From positions 2,527,907 to 2,591,906 of the forward strand of contig NZ_VKKS01000001.1 in the NCBI RefSeq assembly GCF_019402645.1: 64,000 nucleotides of DNA, in the 5' to 3' direction. Both the position numbers and the translations under genes were made by a program. This document shows, piece by piece, positions 30,921 to 40,446 of this stretch. The notes under the pieces were generated by a model. That model did no database searches. It was given only the letters and a program-made list of their open reading frames with translations, and was not told the DNA's origin. Source of the DNA: Morganella morganii. GTDB lineage: Bacteria > Pseudomonadota > Gammaproteobacteria > Enterobacterales > Enterobacteriaceae. Within the stretch, counting starts at the first letter, position 1, and every line of letters begins with the position of its first letter.

Positions 30921-31622
30921 ATGAAAGTCGGTATCATAGGTGCGATGGAGCAGGAAGTAACCCTGCTGCGTGATCAGATTACCAACATGCAAACCCTCCG
31001 CCACGGCGGCTGCGAAATCTATACCGGCCGGATTAACGGTGTTGATGTCGCCCTGCTCAAATCCGGTATCGGCAAAGTGGCGGCCGCCATCGGTACCACC
31101 CTGCTGCTGGAGCTGTGCAGACCGGATGTGGTGATTAATACCGGCTCTGCCGGTGGTCTTGCCCCGCATCTGAATGTCGGCGATATTGTTGTCTCCTCGG
31201 AAGTCCGTTATCACGACGCGGATGTCACTGCGTTCGGGTATGAGCCGGGCCAGATGGCACAGTGTCCGCCGGCCTTTATTGCGGATTCCGCTCTTATCGC
31301 ACTGACTGAAAAATGTATTCAGACTCTCGGGCTGAACGCCGTCCGCGGCCTGATTTGCAGCGGTGATGCTTTTATTAACGGTGCAGAGCCGCTGGCCCGT
31401 ATCCGTGCCACGTTCCCGTCGGTGGTGGCGGTGGAGATGGAATGTGCGGCCATCGGCCATGTGTGCCATCAGTATCAGGTACCGTTTGTGGTGGTCCGCG
31501 CTATCTCTGATGTGGCGGATAAAGCCTCTCACCTCAGTTTTGATGAGTTTCTGCCGCTGGCGGCAAAACAGTCTTCCCTGATGGTGGCAGAAATCCTCGC
31601 CAATATTGATTTACTGAAATGA
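30921..31622 (+). CDS. mtnN: 5'-methylthioadenosine/S-adenosylhomocysteine nucleosidase
   Basis: MtnN cleaves MTA and SAH to adenine and the thioribose or ribosyl-homocysteine, feeding methionine salvage and the AI-2 pathway. The product has 233 residues (E. coli 232). The catalytic acid Glu lies in IGAMEQEV near residue 12, NTGSAGG near 75 is the purine-binding loop, [10 protein letters not shown] near 174 binds ribose, and RAISDVAD near 195 holds the catalytic Asp. It overlaps btuF by 4 bases (ATGA) and is divergent from dgt. Confidence 0.97.
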   Translation: MKVGIIGAMEQEVTLLRDQITNMQTLRHGGCEIYTGRINGVDVALLKSGIGKVAAAIGTTLLLELCRPDVVINTGSAGGLAPHLNVGDIVVSSEVRYHDADVTAFGYEPGQMAQCPPAFIADSALIALTEKCIQTLGLNAVRGLICSGDAFINGAEPLARIRATFPSVVAVEMECAAIGHVCHQYQVPFVVVRAISDVADKASHLSFDEFLPLAAKQSSLMVAEILANIDLLK

Positions 31623-32425
31623 TTAAACCATCATTGCGCTTCGCCGGACTGCTGCTTATGCTGGCGGCCTGCGGGGCACAATCCGCGGCACAGCGGGTGA
31701 TCGCCCTCTCCCCGTCACTGGCGGAGATGGCTTATGCTGCCGGTCTGGGGGATAACCTGGTCGGCGTCAGCGCCAACGCAGATTACCCGCCGGAAGCAAA
31801 AAATATCGGGCAGGTTTCCAGCTGGCAGGGACTGAACCTTGAGCGCATTATTGCCCTGAAGCCGGATCTGATCATGGCCTGGCGCGGCGGTAACCCGCAG
31901 CGCCCGCTGAGTCAGCTGGAGCACCTCGGGATCAAAGTTGAGTATTTTGATCCGCGCAGTCTTGATGAAATTGCGGATGATCTGGATCGCCTGGTGCCTT
32001 ACAGTCCGCAACCGGCACTGGCGGAAAAAGCCGCCTCAGACATGCGCCGCGGGATTGAAACCCTGAAAACCCGCTACGGTGATAAACCGGAGAAACTGAT
32101 TTTTCTCCAGTTCGGTCAGAACCCGATCTTTACCGCCTCCGGTACCACACTGCAAAGTGAGGTGGTGACACTGTGCCGCGGTAAAAACGTGTTTGCCGAC
32201 AGCCCGGTGCCATGGCCGCAGGTCAACCGTGAGCAGGTACTGACCCGCAGGCCGGACATGATCCTGATCTCCGGGGATAACCGCGAAGTGGAAAATGTAA
32301 AACGTTTCTGGTCTCCGCAACTTGATGTGCCGGTTATCACCATCAACGCCGACTGGTTCCAGCGCGGCACGCCACGGTTGTTAAACGCCGCAGAAGAATT
32401 GTGTGAGAAAATAAATAACACCTGA
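31619..32425 (+). CDS. btuF: Vitamin B12 ABC transporter substrate-binding protein
   Basis: BtuF binds cobalamin in the periplasm and delivers it to BtuCD. The 268-residue precursor has an N-terminal signal (residues 1-22) and the [17 protein letters not shown] start of class III binding proteins. [14 protein letters not shown] and [19 protein letters not shown] follow. Glu and Trp side chains typical of B12 binding are present in this context. An LAAC sequence at residues 15-18 matches a lipobox, so the protein may be a lipoprotein rather than soluble. It is coupled to mtnN by an ATGA overlap, as in E. coli. No cobalamin riboswitch is seen nearby. Confidence 0.93.
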   Translation: MIKPSLRFAGLLLMLAACGAQSAAQRVIALSPSLAEMAYAAGLGDNLVGVSANADYPPEAKNIGQVSSWQGLNLERIIALKPDLIMAWRGGNPQRPLSQLEHLGIKVEYFDPRSLDEIADDLDRLVPYSPQPALAEKAASDMRRGIETLKTRYGDKPEKLIFLQFGQNPIFTASGTTLQSEVVTLCRGKNVFADSPVPWPQVNREQVLTRRPDMILISGDNREVENVKRFWSPQLDVPVITINADWFQRGTPRLLNAAEELCEKINNT

Positions 32426-32665
32426 TATGAATATATCATGTTAATAATATGCCGTTTATTATGCGGCATATTATCTCTCTGCATTATTTTATTTCAGCCT
32501 GAGAGGTTTATTCTTTTATACTTAATTCTCTATTATATTACCCGTTATTATTACTTATTTTTCCGCTGCTATTATTATTCCGCAAACCCGAGAGGATTCC
32601 GATACCCGTCAGCGTCTGAGCAGGCGACAATGCCACAGACTGAAGAAAATAAACGGACTGGAACG

Positions 32666-33634
32666 ATGATTAAATACCTCAAAGGTGATTTACTGAGATC
32701 TGATGCGCAAGCACTGGTAAATGCCGTTAATTGTCAGGGTGTTATGGGAAAAGGAATTGCCTATCAGTTCAGCCTGGATTATCCGGTGAATGCTCGTGCC
32801 TATGAAGCTTTATGCAAAGAAAATAAAATAGGTGCCGGTCAGCTGTCGGTTACGGATGAACATGGCCGGAAAGTCATTAACTTCCCGACCCGTAATAAAC
32901 CGGATACCCCCTCCGGTTATGAATTTATCGAAAGCGGTCTGCGCGAACTGAAAGCCCTGATTAAAAAACAGGGACTGAAATCCGTGGCGATTCCGGCATT
33001 CGGCTGCGGCAGCGGCGGGCTGGAGTGGCGTCAGGTGGATAACCTGCTCCAGACACACCTCGGTGAGTTAAGTGATACTGATATCATGATCTATCCGCCT
33101 GTCAAATATATTGATGACAGCATCAGCCCGCACCATGTGCTGGTCTGGTGGATTGATAACTGTCTGCTGATCCCGTCACGCTATAATCTCTATATTGCCA
33201 TTTATATTTTGCAGCGCCTGAACGGCATGAACCTGTTTAGTTTCAGCGGTACTATCAGCACATTGTATTCCGATGATATTGACCGCTATGTTAATGATCT
33301 GCGGGACCGGATTGCGCATTACGGTATTGATTTTAATACCGTGATCGATGTGCAGATCAAACTGAACCGCGAACACCCGGAAAACCCGCTGCCGGTCTTT
33401 GATCACTATCTCAACCGGGTAATGGGGTCACTCAATCCGCTGACATACAGAGATCAGTCTCTGCTGCTGGCGATGATGATCGACGGGTTATTGCAGGGTA
33501 AGGCTATCAAGGAGATCACCTCCATTCTGCGTGAGCGTTATCAGGCGCGGGATATTGATTTTGTGCTGTTTCAGGCAAAAAACGGCGGCCTGCTGAAAGA
33601 CAATATTTTAGGGGATGTGATTCTGACCCGCTGA
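32666..33634 (+). CDS. DarG-like macrodomain protein with C-terminal extension, no DarT partner
   Basis: A 322-residue protein. Residues 1-150 form a macrodomain, with NAVNCQGVMGKGIAYQF near 19-35 and FGCGSGGLEW near 107-116, the ADP-ribose loops typical of DarG-type DNA ADP-ribosyl glycohydrolases. The remaining 170 residues form a helical domain of the kind found in long DarG antitoxins and are otherwise unassigned. DarG normally neutralises the adjacent DNA ADP-ribosyltransferase toxin DarT, but neither neighbour (btuF, dmsC) is a DarT. I placed the start at the ATG at 32666, where the macrodomain begins; ATG at 32630 is an alternative. The AT-rich 240 bases upstream differ from the neighbours. 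A strong terminator follows. Confidence 0.75.
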   Translation: MIKYLKGDLLRSDAQALVNAVNCQGVMGKGIAYQFSLDYPVNARAYEALCKENKIGAGQLSVTDEHGRKVINFPTRNKPDTPSGYEFIESGLRELKALIKKQGLKSVAIPAFGCGSGGLEWRQVDNLLQTHLGELSDTDIMIYPPVKYIDDSISPHHVLVWWIDNCLLIPSRYNLYIAIYILQRLNGMNLFSFSGTISTLYSDDIDRYVNDLRDRIAHYGIDFNTVIDVQIKLNREHPENPLPVFDHYLNRVMGSLNPLTYRDQSLLLAMMIDGLLQGKAIKEITSILRERYQARDIDFVLFQAKNGGLLKDNILGDVILTR

Positions 33635-33635
33635 C

Positions 33636-33669
33636 AAAAAATCCGGACGTTCTCACGTCCGGATTTTTA
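33636..33669. terminator. Bidirectional terminator between the macrodomain gene and dmsC
   Basis: ATCCGGACGT (33641-33650) pairs with ACGTCCGGAT (33655-33664) around TCTC. A run of A precedes and a run of T follows, so it serves both convergent transcripts. Confidence 0.9.
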
Positions 33670-33683
33670 TTTAATACGGAGTA

Positions 33684-34538
33684 CTACGCCCCCAGTGAAA
33701 AGAAAACCACACGACCCGCTGCTTCACCGGCGAAGACACAAATGGCCGCCAGTGCCATCAGCAATGTACCGTTAGTGATCTGTGCATTTTTCTGACACAG
33801 CAGACGCCCGGCAAAAAACATCCCCAGCCCGATCAATACCACGCGGATAATATTCAGGCTCATCAGCCCTTCCGGCATGGCACGCGGTGTCATCCCGGCA
33901 TAGATTGGCTCACCGATATTTCCGGACAGTGACAGCGCGCCCAGCAGCATCAGCAGCAGTCCCGCCACACCGGCCGTGAGAGCAATCTTCACCACACGCT
34001 GCATCAGCACATTCTCACGGGCATAACCCAGTGCTGTCACCAGCAGCAGCCCGGCGATCATTCCGCCGGTCAGAAGAACCGTGCCGAAGAACCCTGCATA
34101 GGTAAACAACCCGCCCCACAGATTAAACAGGGTGTTCGCGTACAATGCGGACATCGCATACATATACACCAGCCCCGCCGCCGCACTTAACAGCAGCAGG
34201 AATCCGTTCACTTTCTGTTTTAACAACAGCAATGCAACACTGAAGAACAACAGCGCCATATAAATGGCTGTCGCCCAGACCTCACGGCTCATCCACGAAG
34301 AGGAAACATGCAGCATGGTGTAAAACATATGGAACGGATTCCCCATATGGAACAGAGAACCCAGCAGACCAACACAGCCCAGCAGGAAGGAGGCGATCAG
34401 CGGGACGCGCACCCATTTCATCCCGGTGCGGGCATCCGTACAGCCGAACAGGCGGAAATAACAGAGTAACGTGATCACCAGACAGCCGACCGAAGCCTGC
34501 ATAAATAAGGTGAATATAACAAGAGGCAGTTCATGCAT
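33684..34538 (-). CDS. dmsC: DmsC-type membrane anchor of a DMSO-reductase-family enzyme
   Basis: The 284-residue polytopic protein (about eight hydrophobic segments) is the quinol-oxidising anchor that passes electrons from menaquinol to the iron-sulfur subunit. HELPLVIFTLFMQASVG at the N-terminus and FHMGNPFHMFYTMLHVSSSWMSRE near residues 65-88 match the DmsC family. The conserved WMSRE segment lies at the quinol side. Length agrees with E. coli DmsC (287). It is the last gene of the operon, 11 bases after dmsB, and converges on the macrodomain gene across a shared terminator. Confidence 0.88.
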   Translation of the reverse strand: MHELPLVIFTLFMQASVGCLVITLLCYFRLFGCTDARTGMKWVRVPLIASFLLGCVGLLGSLFHMGNPFHMFYTMLHVSSSWMSREVWATAIYMALLFFSVALLLLKQKVNGFLLLLSAAAGLVYMYAMSALYANTLFNLWGGLFTYAGFFGTVLLTGGMIAGLLLVTALGYARENVLMQRVVKIALTAGVAGLLLMLLGALSLSGNIGEPIYAGMTPRAMPEGLMSLNIIRVVLIGLGMFFAGRLLCQKNAQITNGTLLMALAAICVFAGEAAGRVVFFSLGA

Positions 34539-34549
34539 GATAATTCTCC

Positions 34550-35092
34550 TTATCCTTTGGTGCCGACAACCAGGTTCGGCCGGGTAATGGATGAGTTTGG
34601 CAAACCGCCGATATCGGCATTAGTACCGTATTTTTTGCGCAGTTCACTGATAAGACCGAACTCAATAGCGCGCATCGGACAGGAATCCACACACATCGGA
34701 TTGCCGCCCTGCTCCCGCAGATCCAGACAGGTATCACACTTGGTCATCATACCGATCACCGGATCAAACTGCGGCGCCTCATACGGGCAGGCCCAGGTAC
34801 AATAACGGCAGCCCACACACTTATCATGATCCACCAGCACCACACCATCCTCTTCCCGCTTGTGCATCGCGGTTGTCGGGCAATGGCTGACACACTGCGG
34901 GTCATCACAATGGTTACAGGCGATGGAGAGATGCCAGCGGCGCGGACGCGGATATTCCCCTGCCTCGATATCATACACACGGCGGAAATTACGCCCGACC
35001 TCGAGATCGTTTTTATCCTTGCACGCCACAACACAGGTTTTGCACCCGATACAGGCGGCGACATTTATATAAAATCCAACTTGGTTATCCAT
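34550..35092 (-). CDS. dmsB: DmsB-type four-cluster iron-sulfur subunit
   Basis: The 180-residue ferredoxin-like subunit carries electrons from DmsC to DmsA. Cysteine groups are CIGCKTCVVAC (15-25), CNHCDDPQCVSHC near 60-72, CVGCRYCTWAC near 91-101 and CDTC with CVDSC further on, enough for four [4Fe-4S] clusters. It is shorter than E. coli DmsB (205). It lacks about 16 residues between clusters I and II and the last 20 or so at the C-terminus. It lies 11 bases after dmsA and 11 before dmsC, so all three are co-transcribed. Confidence 0.9.
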   Translation of the reverse strand: MDNQVGFYINVAACIGCKTCVVACKDKNDLEVGRNFRRVYDIEAGEYPRPRRWHLSIACNHCDDPQCVSHCPTTAMHKREEDGVVLVDHDKCVGCRYCTWACPYEAPQFDPVIGMMTKCDTCLDLREQGGNPMCVDSCPMRAIEFGLISELRKKYGTNADIGGLPNSSITRPNLVVGTKG

Positions 35093-35103
35093 GTCTGTGC
35101 CCC

Positions 35104-37683
35104 TTATCCGATAATCCGCTGCGGCAGACGCGCATCGTCAGTTAATTGCTCACCGTGCCATTTCTCAATATTACACAGCATCGTGTTCCACCCTGAAGTG
35201 CCCAGTCCGGTCGGTACCTGAATGGTCAGCGTGTTATCCGCCCCGGCCATATCGATCCCGGTGGTTTCATCCACATTGGTCCAGCTGCCGTGCGGCAGTG
35301 CGACCACACCCGGTTTCATGGTCTGGGTAACCAGTGCCGGACGCAGGATTTTGCCCTGCGGGCTGGTCACAAGGACAGTTTCCCCCTGTTTGATATCGAG
35401 GCGTTTGGCATCAGAAGCATTAATATAGATCGGGCTCGGCCACTGCTCGCGCAGCCACGGCACGTTATCCAGGGTACTGTGTGAACGGCGCAGATAGTGC
35501 GGGTTATAGACCTGGAACGGATAATCCCCTTTCTCTTTTTTGCTGAAGTCTTTAAAACTGGCTTCATAACCGCTGGCTGACGGGATGTATTCGGCGATCG
35601 GCGGTAATTCTGACCAGCCGCACTCTTTCGCTTTCTCCACCAGGGTTTCGCAGTAGATTTCAAACTTACCGCTTGGTGTCGGACGCGGATTTGCAGCCGG
35701 ATCGCGGATAAAATCCTCATACGCGATATAGCGGTAATTATCGTCCGGAGTGCGTTCCACCTGATACTTCCCTTTGGTCAGGAATTCATTCAGCGTAATA
35801 CGCCCTTCCTGCGGCGTGCCGCTCACCTGCCATTCATCAATATCCGCCTGCGTGATGGTAAACAGCGGCGCTTTGGTGACACCATCCTCAGTAATGATGG
35901 TCGCACCATTAAGTTTGTTGAAGAATTGCTGTTTTTCAGAGATCGGGAAAATCTCATCCACATTGACACCCAGACGTTTACCCAGCTCTTTTGCGATCCA
36001 CTGGTCACTTTTCGCTTCATACAGCGGCGGAATAACATTCACCGCAGCAATAATAACTTCGCGGTTACTCGGATTAAGAATGGTTCCCTCACGCTCCCAC
36101 TCGGTTGTCACCGGCAGGATCACATCAGAATACTTCGCACAGGTATGCGGGACATACGCTGCGGTCGCGATAAATTCCACGCCGCTGCGGTAGGCCTCAA
36201 TTCCCTGCATAATGTTGGCGCGGGTCTGTAATGTGGCGTTAAACGGATGGAAAATCATCTGAATATTGGCATCCACATCCCCCGTGCCGCGCTGACGGAA
36301 TTTTTTCTCCAGCAGGGCACGGTTCAGTTCGTTGTGGTTGATTTTCAGACTGACCGGGTTTTTCACCGCCGGTAAACCATTCGCACCGGCCATCACCAGA
36401 CGGGTACCGTTGTTCCCGGCTGCATAATGGCAGCATGCGCCGGTCATACGTCCCGGGCGTCCCATATGCCCGGTCATAAATCCGAGTGTTGAGAATGCCT
36501 GAACCCATCCCTCACCGTTATGAATACGTGCCGGTGCCCAGCCGGTCAGCAGCGCCACGCGCCGTGTGCCGCCGATCTGACGCGCCAGCGAACGGATATC
36601 CGATGCGGAAATACCGCAGATATCCGCCGCCCATTCCGGGGTTGTCGGTTTGCCGGTGTAGGTGCCGAGCAGATAATCTTTAAAGTTTTTCTTCGGATCC
36701 GCCCCTGCCGGCATATTACTTTCATCGAAACCAACGGTGCAGCGACGCAGAAATTCCCAATCGATCAGCGGATTTTCCGGGCCATCCATCTCCAGCAGTG
36801 CATTCATGATCCCCAGTGCCAGTGCATGGTCTGTGCCGGGGTTGATCGGATACCAGTCCGCATCCATCAGTTCTGCGGTGGCGGTATAGCCCGGGTCGAT
36901 ACTGATAAAACGTGCACCGGCTTTTTTCGCCTGATAATAGTTATAAGCCGGGCTGCCCGGGCTGGACCACGCCGGGTTTGCGCCCCACATCACAATCAGC
37001 TGTGAATTGCGCATATCAAAACGGTCATTGGTCCCGAAAGTGTAAAACCCTTCCAGCAGCCCCAGATGGGCGGGTGTTTCAAACCACGCACCCCAGGAGG
37101 TGGTGCCCCAGTCTCCGGTAAAACCACCGGCGGCGGAGAACACACTCTGGAAATCCGTACCGTTGCCGCCGGTAACCCAGAGGGATTCATTGCCGTATTG
37201 TCCGGTGATACGTTTGGTTTCGGACGCCACAATATCCAGCGCCTCATCCCAGCTGATACGCACCCACTGGTCACGTCCGCGCAGCGTTTTATCCCCGCCG
37301 CCCGGCGCCCAGTTTTTGCGTTTCATCGGGTATTTCAGGCGATCGGCCCCGAACACCTGCTTGCGCTGGGAACGACCGCGCAGACACCCGCGCTGCTGCG
37401 GGAAGTCCGGCGAATCCGCCACCACATCATCGGTTTTTTGTCTGACCACCACACCATCGGCCACCAGTGCTTTGTTAACACAGCGGCCGCCGCAGTTATG
37501 CCAGCAGGCGACAGGTTTCCACTGCCCTTTGGCGGCAGATACTGCTGCCGTGGAGGTCTGTGCCGGTGCCGGGGTGGCGGCATGAAGTTGTCTGCTTAAC
37601 GGCAGTGCCGCCATAGCGGATGCCGCCGACGTCCATTTCAGAAATGAACGGCGGGTTACGCCGGTTTTCTGTCTGTCTGACAT
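35104..37683 (-). CDS. dmsA: DmsA-type molybdopterin oxidoreductase catalytic subunit
   Basis: A 859-residue periplasmic molybdoenzyme exported by Tat, with TRRSFLKWTSA at residues 9-19. A [4Fe-4S] site begins at CWHNCGGRC near 63, and bis-MGD segments include WGANPAWSSPGS near 220, ITTEWEREGT and the C-terminal LPHGSWTNVD. It belongs to the DmsA/YnfE group of the DMSO reductase family. The terminal acceptor (DMSO, another S- or N-oxide, selenate or similar) cannot be read from sequence. The start at 37683 follows GAGGTGAG, and the in-frame ATG at 37692 lacks that. The operon order is radical SAM, chaperone, dmsA, dmsB, dmsC. Confidence 0.88.
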   Translation of the reverse strand: MSDRQKTGVTRRSFLKWTSAASAMAALPLSRQLHAATPAPAQTSTAAVSAAKGQWKPVACWHNCGGRCVNKALVADGVVVRQKTDDVVADSPDFPQQRGCLRGRSQRKQVFGADRLKYPMKRKNWAPGGGDKTLRGRDQWVRISWDEALDIVASETKRITGQYGNESLWVTGGNGTDFQSVFSAAGGFTGDWGTTSWGAWFETPAHLGLLEGFYTFGTNDRFDMRNSQLIVMWGANPAWSSPGSPAYNYYQAKKAGARFISIDPGYTATAELMDADWYPINPGTDHALALGIMNALLEMDGPENPLIDWEFLRRCTVGFDESNMPAGADPKKNFKDYLLGTYTGKPTTPEWAADICGISASDIRSLARQIGGTRRVALLTGWAPARIHNGEGWVQAFSTLGFMTGHMGRPGRMTGACCHYAAGNNGTRLVMAGANGLPAVKNPVSLKINHNELNRALLEKKFRQRGTGDVDANIQMIFHPFNATLQTRANIMQGIEAYRSGVEFIATAAYVPHTCAKYSDVILPVTTEWEREGTILNPSNREVIIAAVNVIPPLYEAKSDQWIAKELGKRLGVNVDEIFPISEKQQFFNKLNGATIITEDGVTKAPLFTITQADIDEWQVSGTPQEGRITLNEFLTKGKYQVERTPDDNYRYIAYEDFIRDPAANPRPTPSGKFEIYCETLVEKAKECGWSELPPIAEYIPSASGYEASFKDFSKKEKGDYPFQVYNPHYLRRSHSTLDNVPWLREQWPSPIYINASDAKRLDIKQGETVLVTSPQGKILRPALVTQTMKPGVVALPHGSWTNVDETTGIDMAGADNTLTIQVPTGLGTSGWNTMLCNIEKWHGEQLTDDARLPQRIIG

Positions 37684-37715
37684 TGCTCTCACCTCATCAT
37701 CAGGTTTTTAAATTA

Positions 37716-38402
37716 TTATTGTATGTTTATTAATTCATTGATTTTCTTATAATCACTACGGACAAAAACTTCCAGAAGTGTACTGAACTGACGATAAAAT
37801 GCGGTCTCCGCGTGATTATTCAGTTCACGGCAGAACGGCGTGATAAACGCCAGTAAATGTGCCTGCATAAATTCAGATGAAACTGCCAGCGGCGCGGTAG
37901 TGCGCTCACATATTCTCTGTTCACGATCCAGCTCCTGTGACGCCTTTTCACTCAGTTTCCACAGGAAATCAAGCTCATAGCCGATGTGATCCGCCGCTTC
38001 ATATTCCGTTTCCGGCAGATGAAAACCGTGCTGCTGATAAAATGTTTTTACACCCAGGGTACTTTCCTGAAACAGCAGTTTGTCGCGGGAAACATAAACT
38101 GACTCCCACGGCGGCGCAGGCGGCGATTCCGGCCCGATAAACAGGCGCGTAAAGTCCCAGTGCAGCGCCTCAAAATCAGATTCGCCCCGTTTAAGCATGC
38201 GGGTATTCAGATCATCCTGCATAGCATCGAGGGCACTCTGCATGGCGGGCAGCGTGTCATCTGCCGGAAACAGTGACAGCCCCTCATCACGCAGATAAAT
38301 CAGCAGTTCCGCTGTCGGTTCGTCCGTCAGCAGACGGCGTAATACGTCATAGGCAAACTGACGCGCATACAAATAATCCGGATCCCGGTCATCACTGTTC
38401 AC
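37716..38402 (-). CDS. TorD/DmsD-family molybdoenzyme maturation chaperone
   Basis: An all-helical 228-residue cytoplasmic chaperone of the TorD/DmsD family, which binds the Tat signal peptide of a molybdoenzyme until cofactor insertion is complete. The family hallmark is seen as FIGPESPPAPPWESVY near residues 88-103, with DHIGYELDFLW near 138. It lies immediately before dmsA (32 bases) and overlaps the radical SAM gene by 11 bases, so it very probably serves this DmsA. It replaces the unlinked dmsD of E. coli. Confidence 0.87.
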   Translation of the reverse strand: MNSDDRDPDYLYARQFAYDVLRRLLTDEPTAELLIYLRDEGLSLFPADDTLPAMQSALDAMQDDLNTRMLKRGESDFEALHWDFTRLFIGPESPPAPPWESVYVSRDKLLFQESTLGVKTFYQQHGFHLPETEYEAADHIGYELDFLWKLSEKASQELDREQRICERTTAPLAVSSEFMQAHLLAFITPFCRELNNHAETAFYRQFSTLLEVFVRSDYKKINELINIQ

Positions 38403-39741
38403 ACATACCTCTGTGGATATCGTCGGGCGAAAATTCAGCGGGCGTGGTGAATTCCACCCGCACTTCTTTAATCAGGGGATTGCCCTGCTCATCCGTCTCC
38501 GCAATGTGAGATGTCAGCAAAACAGGCAGTTCAGGGGTATCCGCCAGGCGCATAATCGATTCAGGACTGAATTGTAAAAAATCGTGCAGGAGATCTTCAC
38601 GGAACGGCACATTTGCCTTACGCAGAATTTCCGCAACAGCGGCACAGTCCTCACCAAACACTTTGGCGCTTTTGAAAAAATAATCACGGGAAGAAAAAAG
38701 GTAATACGGTTCCGCACTGAGAAACGCATTGCTCTGATACACCTGGCCGGTGTGTTTATTTTCCAGCGAGCAGTAATGCACACCGGGGGAAAGATTGTTT
38801 TCCAGGGCAAATTTCAGCACCCGCAGACAGGCCAGCTCACTGTCAGCCACGGCCAGCCCGCCGGCATACCAGTAGTTGTAATAGACTTCGTAAGGCGGGT
38901 TTTTCAGGGTAAAACCCCGTTCGCGGTAGGCCGGGCTGTTGGTCAGCGGAAAACAGAATTCCAGCAGATTGATACCATTAACACCGATAGCATCCAGTTT
39001 CAGTAACAGGTCATACATCAGATTTTCACTGCCCGGAATCACCGGCATTTCCACCATTACATCCGGAAAAATGTCCCGCGCCAGAGCTATCCGGCTGAGG
39101 ACTTTTTCAATTTTCTCCGGCGGATCATCAATTTTGATACTGAAGCGCACCTCTTTCAGACCGGCCGCCGCCAGTGCCAGCGCGGTATTGCGATCCAGCG
39201 GATCACCGGCGGTATACAGCCGGGTGTGAACGCCGGGCAGTTTCTCCTGCACGGTTTCAAAAAAACGGATGCTCTCCTGACGGAACAGCAGAGGCTCGCC
39301 GCCGGTCAGCGCAATATGGGTGAGCGGATACCCTTCCTCTGCAATCGCATTCACCTCACCAATAGCATCCCGCATTTCATACTGAAAACCGTCGTAGTTT
39401 TCCTGATTCGGATTGAAGCAGAAATAACAGTCGCGATGACATTTCAGGGATAAAAACGTGGTGTAACTGCCCTCACCGGTGCGGCACTGCACACATGCGG
39501 ATGACAGCCAGCGGCTGTGAATACTTTTGCCGTTGTTGGCGAAGACCGCGCCCAGTGCTTTCACATCACGGCGCAGCGCGTCCGTTTCGGCCTGACGCCG
39601 GTGCGGCGATTCAAAAGACAGCCCGTACTGTGCGATGGCCTGCTGTGTCTGTTTTTCAATATCAAGATAACGCAGCACATACCGCTGTAATACAGCGTTG
39701 TGTTGTACGGCCGGGGTCTGTTCTGTCAGCGGGTAAATCAT
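38392..39741 (-). CDS. Radical SAM protein encoded at the head of the DmsABC-type operon
   Basis: A 449-residue radical SAM enzyme. The [4Fe-4S]/SAM motif is C101-x3-C105-x2-C108 (KCHRDCYFCFN), followed by TGGEPLLF near 145. An additional CVQC pair at residues 83-86 and scattered later cysteines (for example in HYCSLE) may hold an auxiliary cluster. The C-terminal 150 residues have no assigned domain. It is the first gene of the operon and overlaps the chaperone by 11 bases. The product may modify the reductase, its cofactor or a peptide, but no substrate is evident. E. coli dmsABC has no such gene. Confidence 0.82.
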   Translation of the reverse strand: MIYPLTEQTPAVQHNAVLQRYVLRYLDIEKQTQQAIAQYGLSFESPHRRQAETDALRRDVKALGAVFANNGKSIHSRWLSSACVQCRTGEGSYTTFLSLKCHRDCYFCFNPNQENYDGFQYEMRDAIGEVNAIAEEGYPLTHIALTGGEPLLFRQESIRFFETVQEKLPGVHTRLYTAGDPLDRNTALALAAAGLKEVRFSIKIDDPPEKIEKVLSRIALARDIFPDVMVEMPVIPGSENLMYDLLLKLDAIGVNGINLLEFCFPLTNSPAYRERGFTLKNPPYEVYYNYWYAGGLAVADSELACLRVLKFALENNLSPGVHYCSLENKHTGQVYQSNAFLSAEPYYLFSSRDYFFKSAKVFGEDCAAVAEILRKANVPFREDLLHDFLQFSPESIMRLADTPELPVLLTSHIAETDEQGNPLIKEVRVEFTTPAEFSPDDIHRGMCEQ

Positions 39742-39908
39742 GAAAGATTCCTTAACGCACGCTGCCGGAAACGATCCGGCGGGTATCGCAGGCTGAGATA
39801 AAATAGTCCGGTATGTTCCCGCATTTATTTTTCATATTTTCAGGCGTGACGAATGTAAACCGGTAATATTCTTATATGTTCAGTGTAAATGAGTGAGATA
39901 CAGACATA

Positions 39909-39922
39909 TTGCGCGGGATCAA
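39909..39922. promoter_or_regulatory. Possible FNR site upstream of the dms-type operon
   Basis: TTGCGCGGGATCAA matches the FNR palindrome TTGAT-N4-ATCAA in 3 of 5 positions on one arm and 5 of 5 on the other. It lies about 168 bases upstream of the radical SAM start, which would need a leader of roughly 120 bases. Confidence 0.35.
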
Positions 39923-40420
39923 GATGAAACCAATTTAACGGTATAAACAACAATATATAGCGATGAATATTATTAACCGATAATGAATATAATAACAACA
40001 GGTTATTAAAATAATAATATTTTATAAATCATAAAGATATATAACTTTCCCGCTATGCGTCTATGGTGATAATGAGATTGATATTTAATAAATAATTAAT
40101 TTAAAAACTATCTGATAATAAGAAAAATCGGGCTGAAAAATGTTAAATAATATCTTTTAGCTTCATTTTATTAATTCATCAGTTTATCTGACAAATAATA
40201 CCGGCATTACACCGGAATATAATATAATCCTTCATGTTTATACGCTTCCTTTTTAGCCGGAGATCCTGGTTTTTACAGTACAGTGGAATAAAATCATACT
40301 GTGTGACAGATTTTCTCTGTATAAGACCGGATATAAACAATTATCCTCTTTTTCTTTGTGGATACAGGTTACAGGTAATCACCCTTTTTTCTTCAGTAAT
40401 ACTTATCGGCATAAAAACAA

Positions 40421-40446
40421 AACGGGCGCTTTGCGCCCGTTTTTTA
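40421..40446. terminator. erpA terminator (bidirectional)
   Basis: AACGGGCGC (40421-40429) pairs with GCGCCCGTT (40433-40441), followed by TTTTA on + and preceded by an A-rich stretch, 16 bases from the erpA stop. Confidence 0.88.

Noticed and set aside
30806-32425. Cobalamin riboswitch for btuF
   Set aside because: btuF is the second gene, coupled to mtnN, and the leader shows no B12 box.
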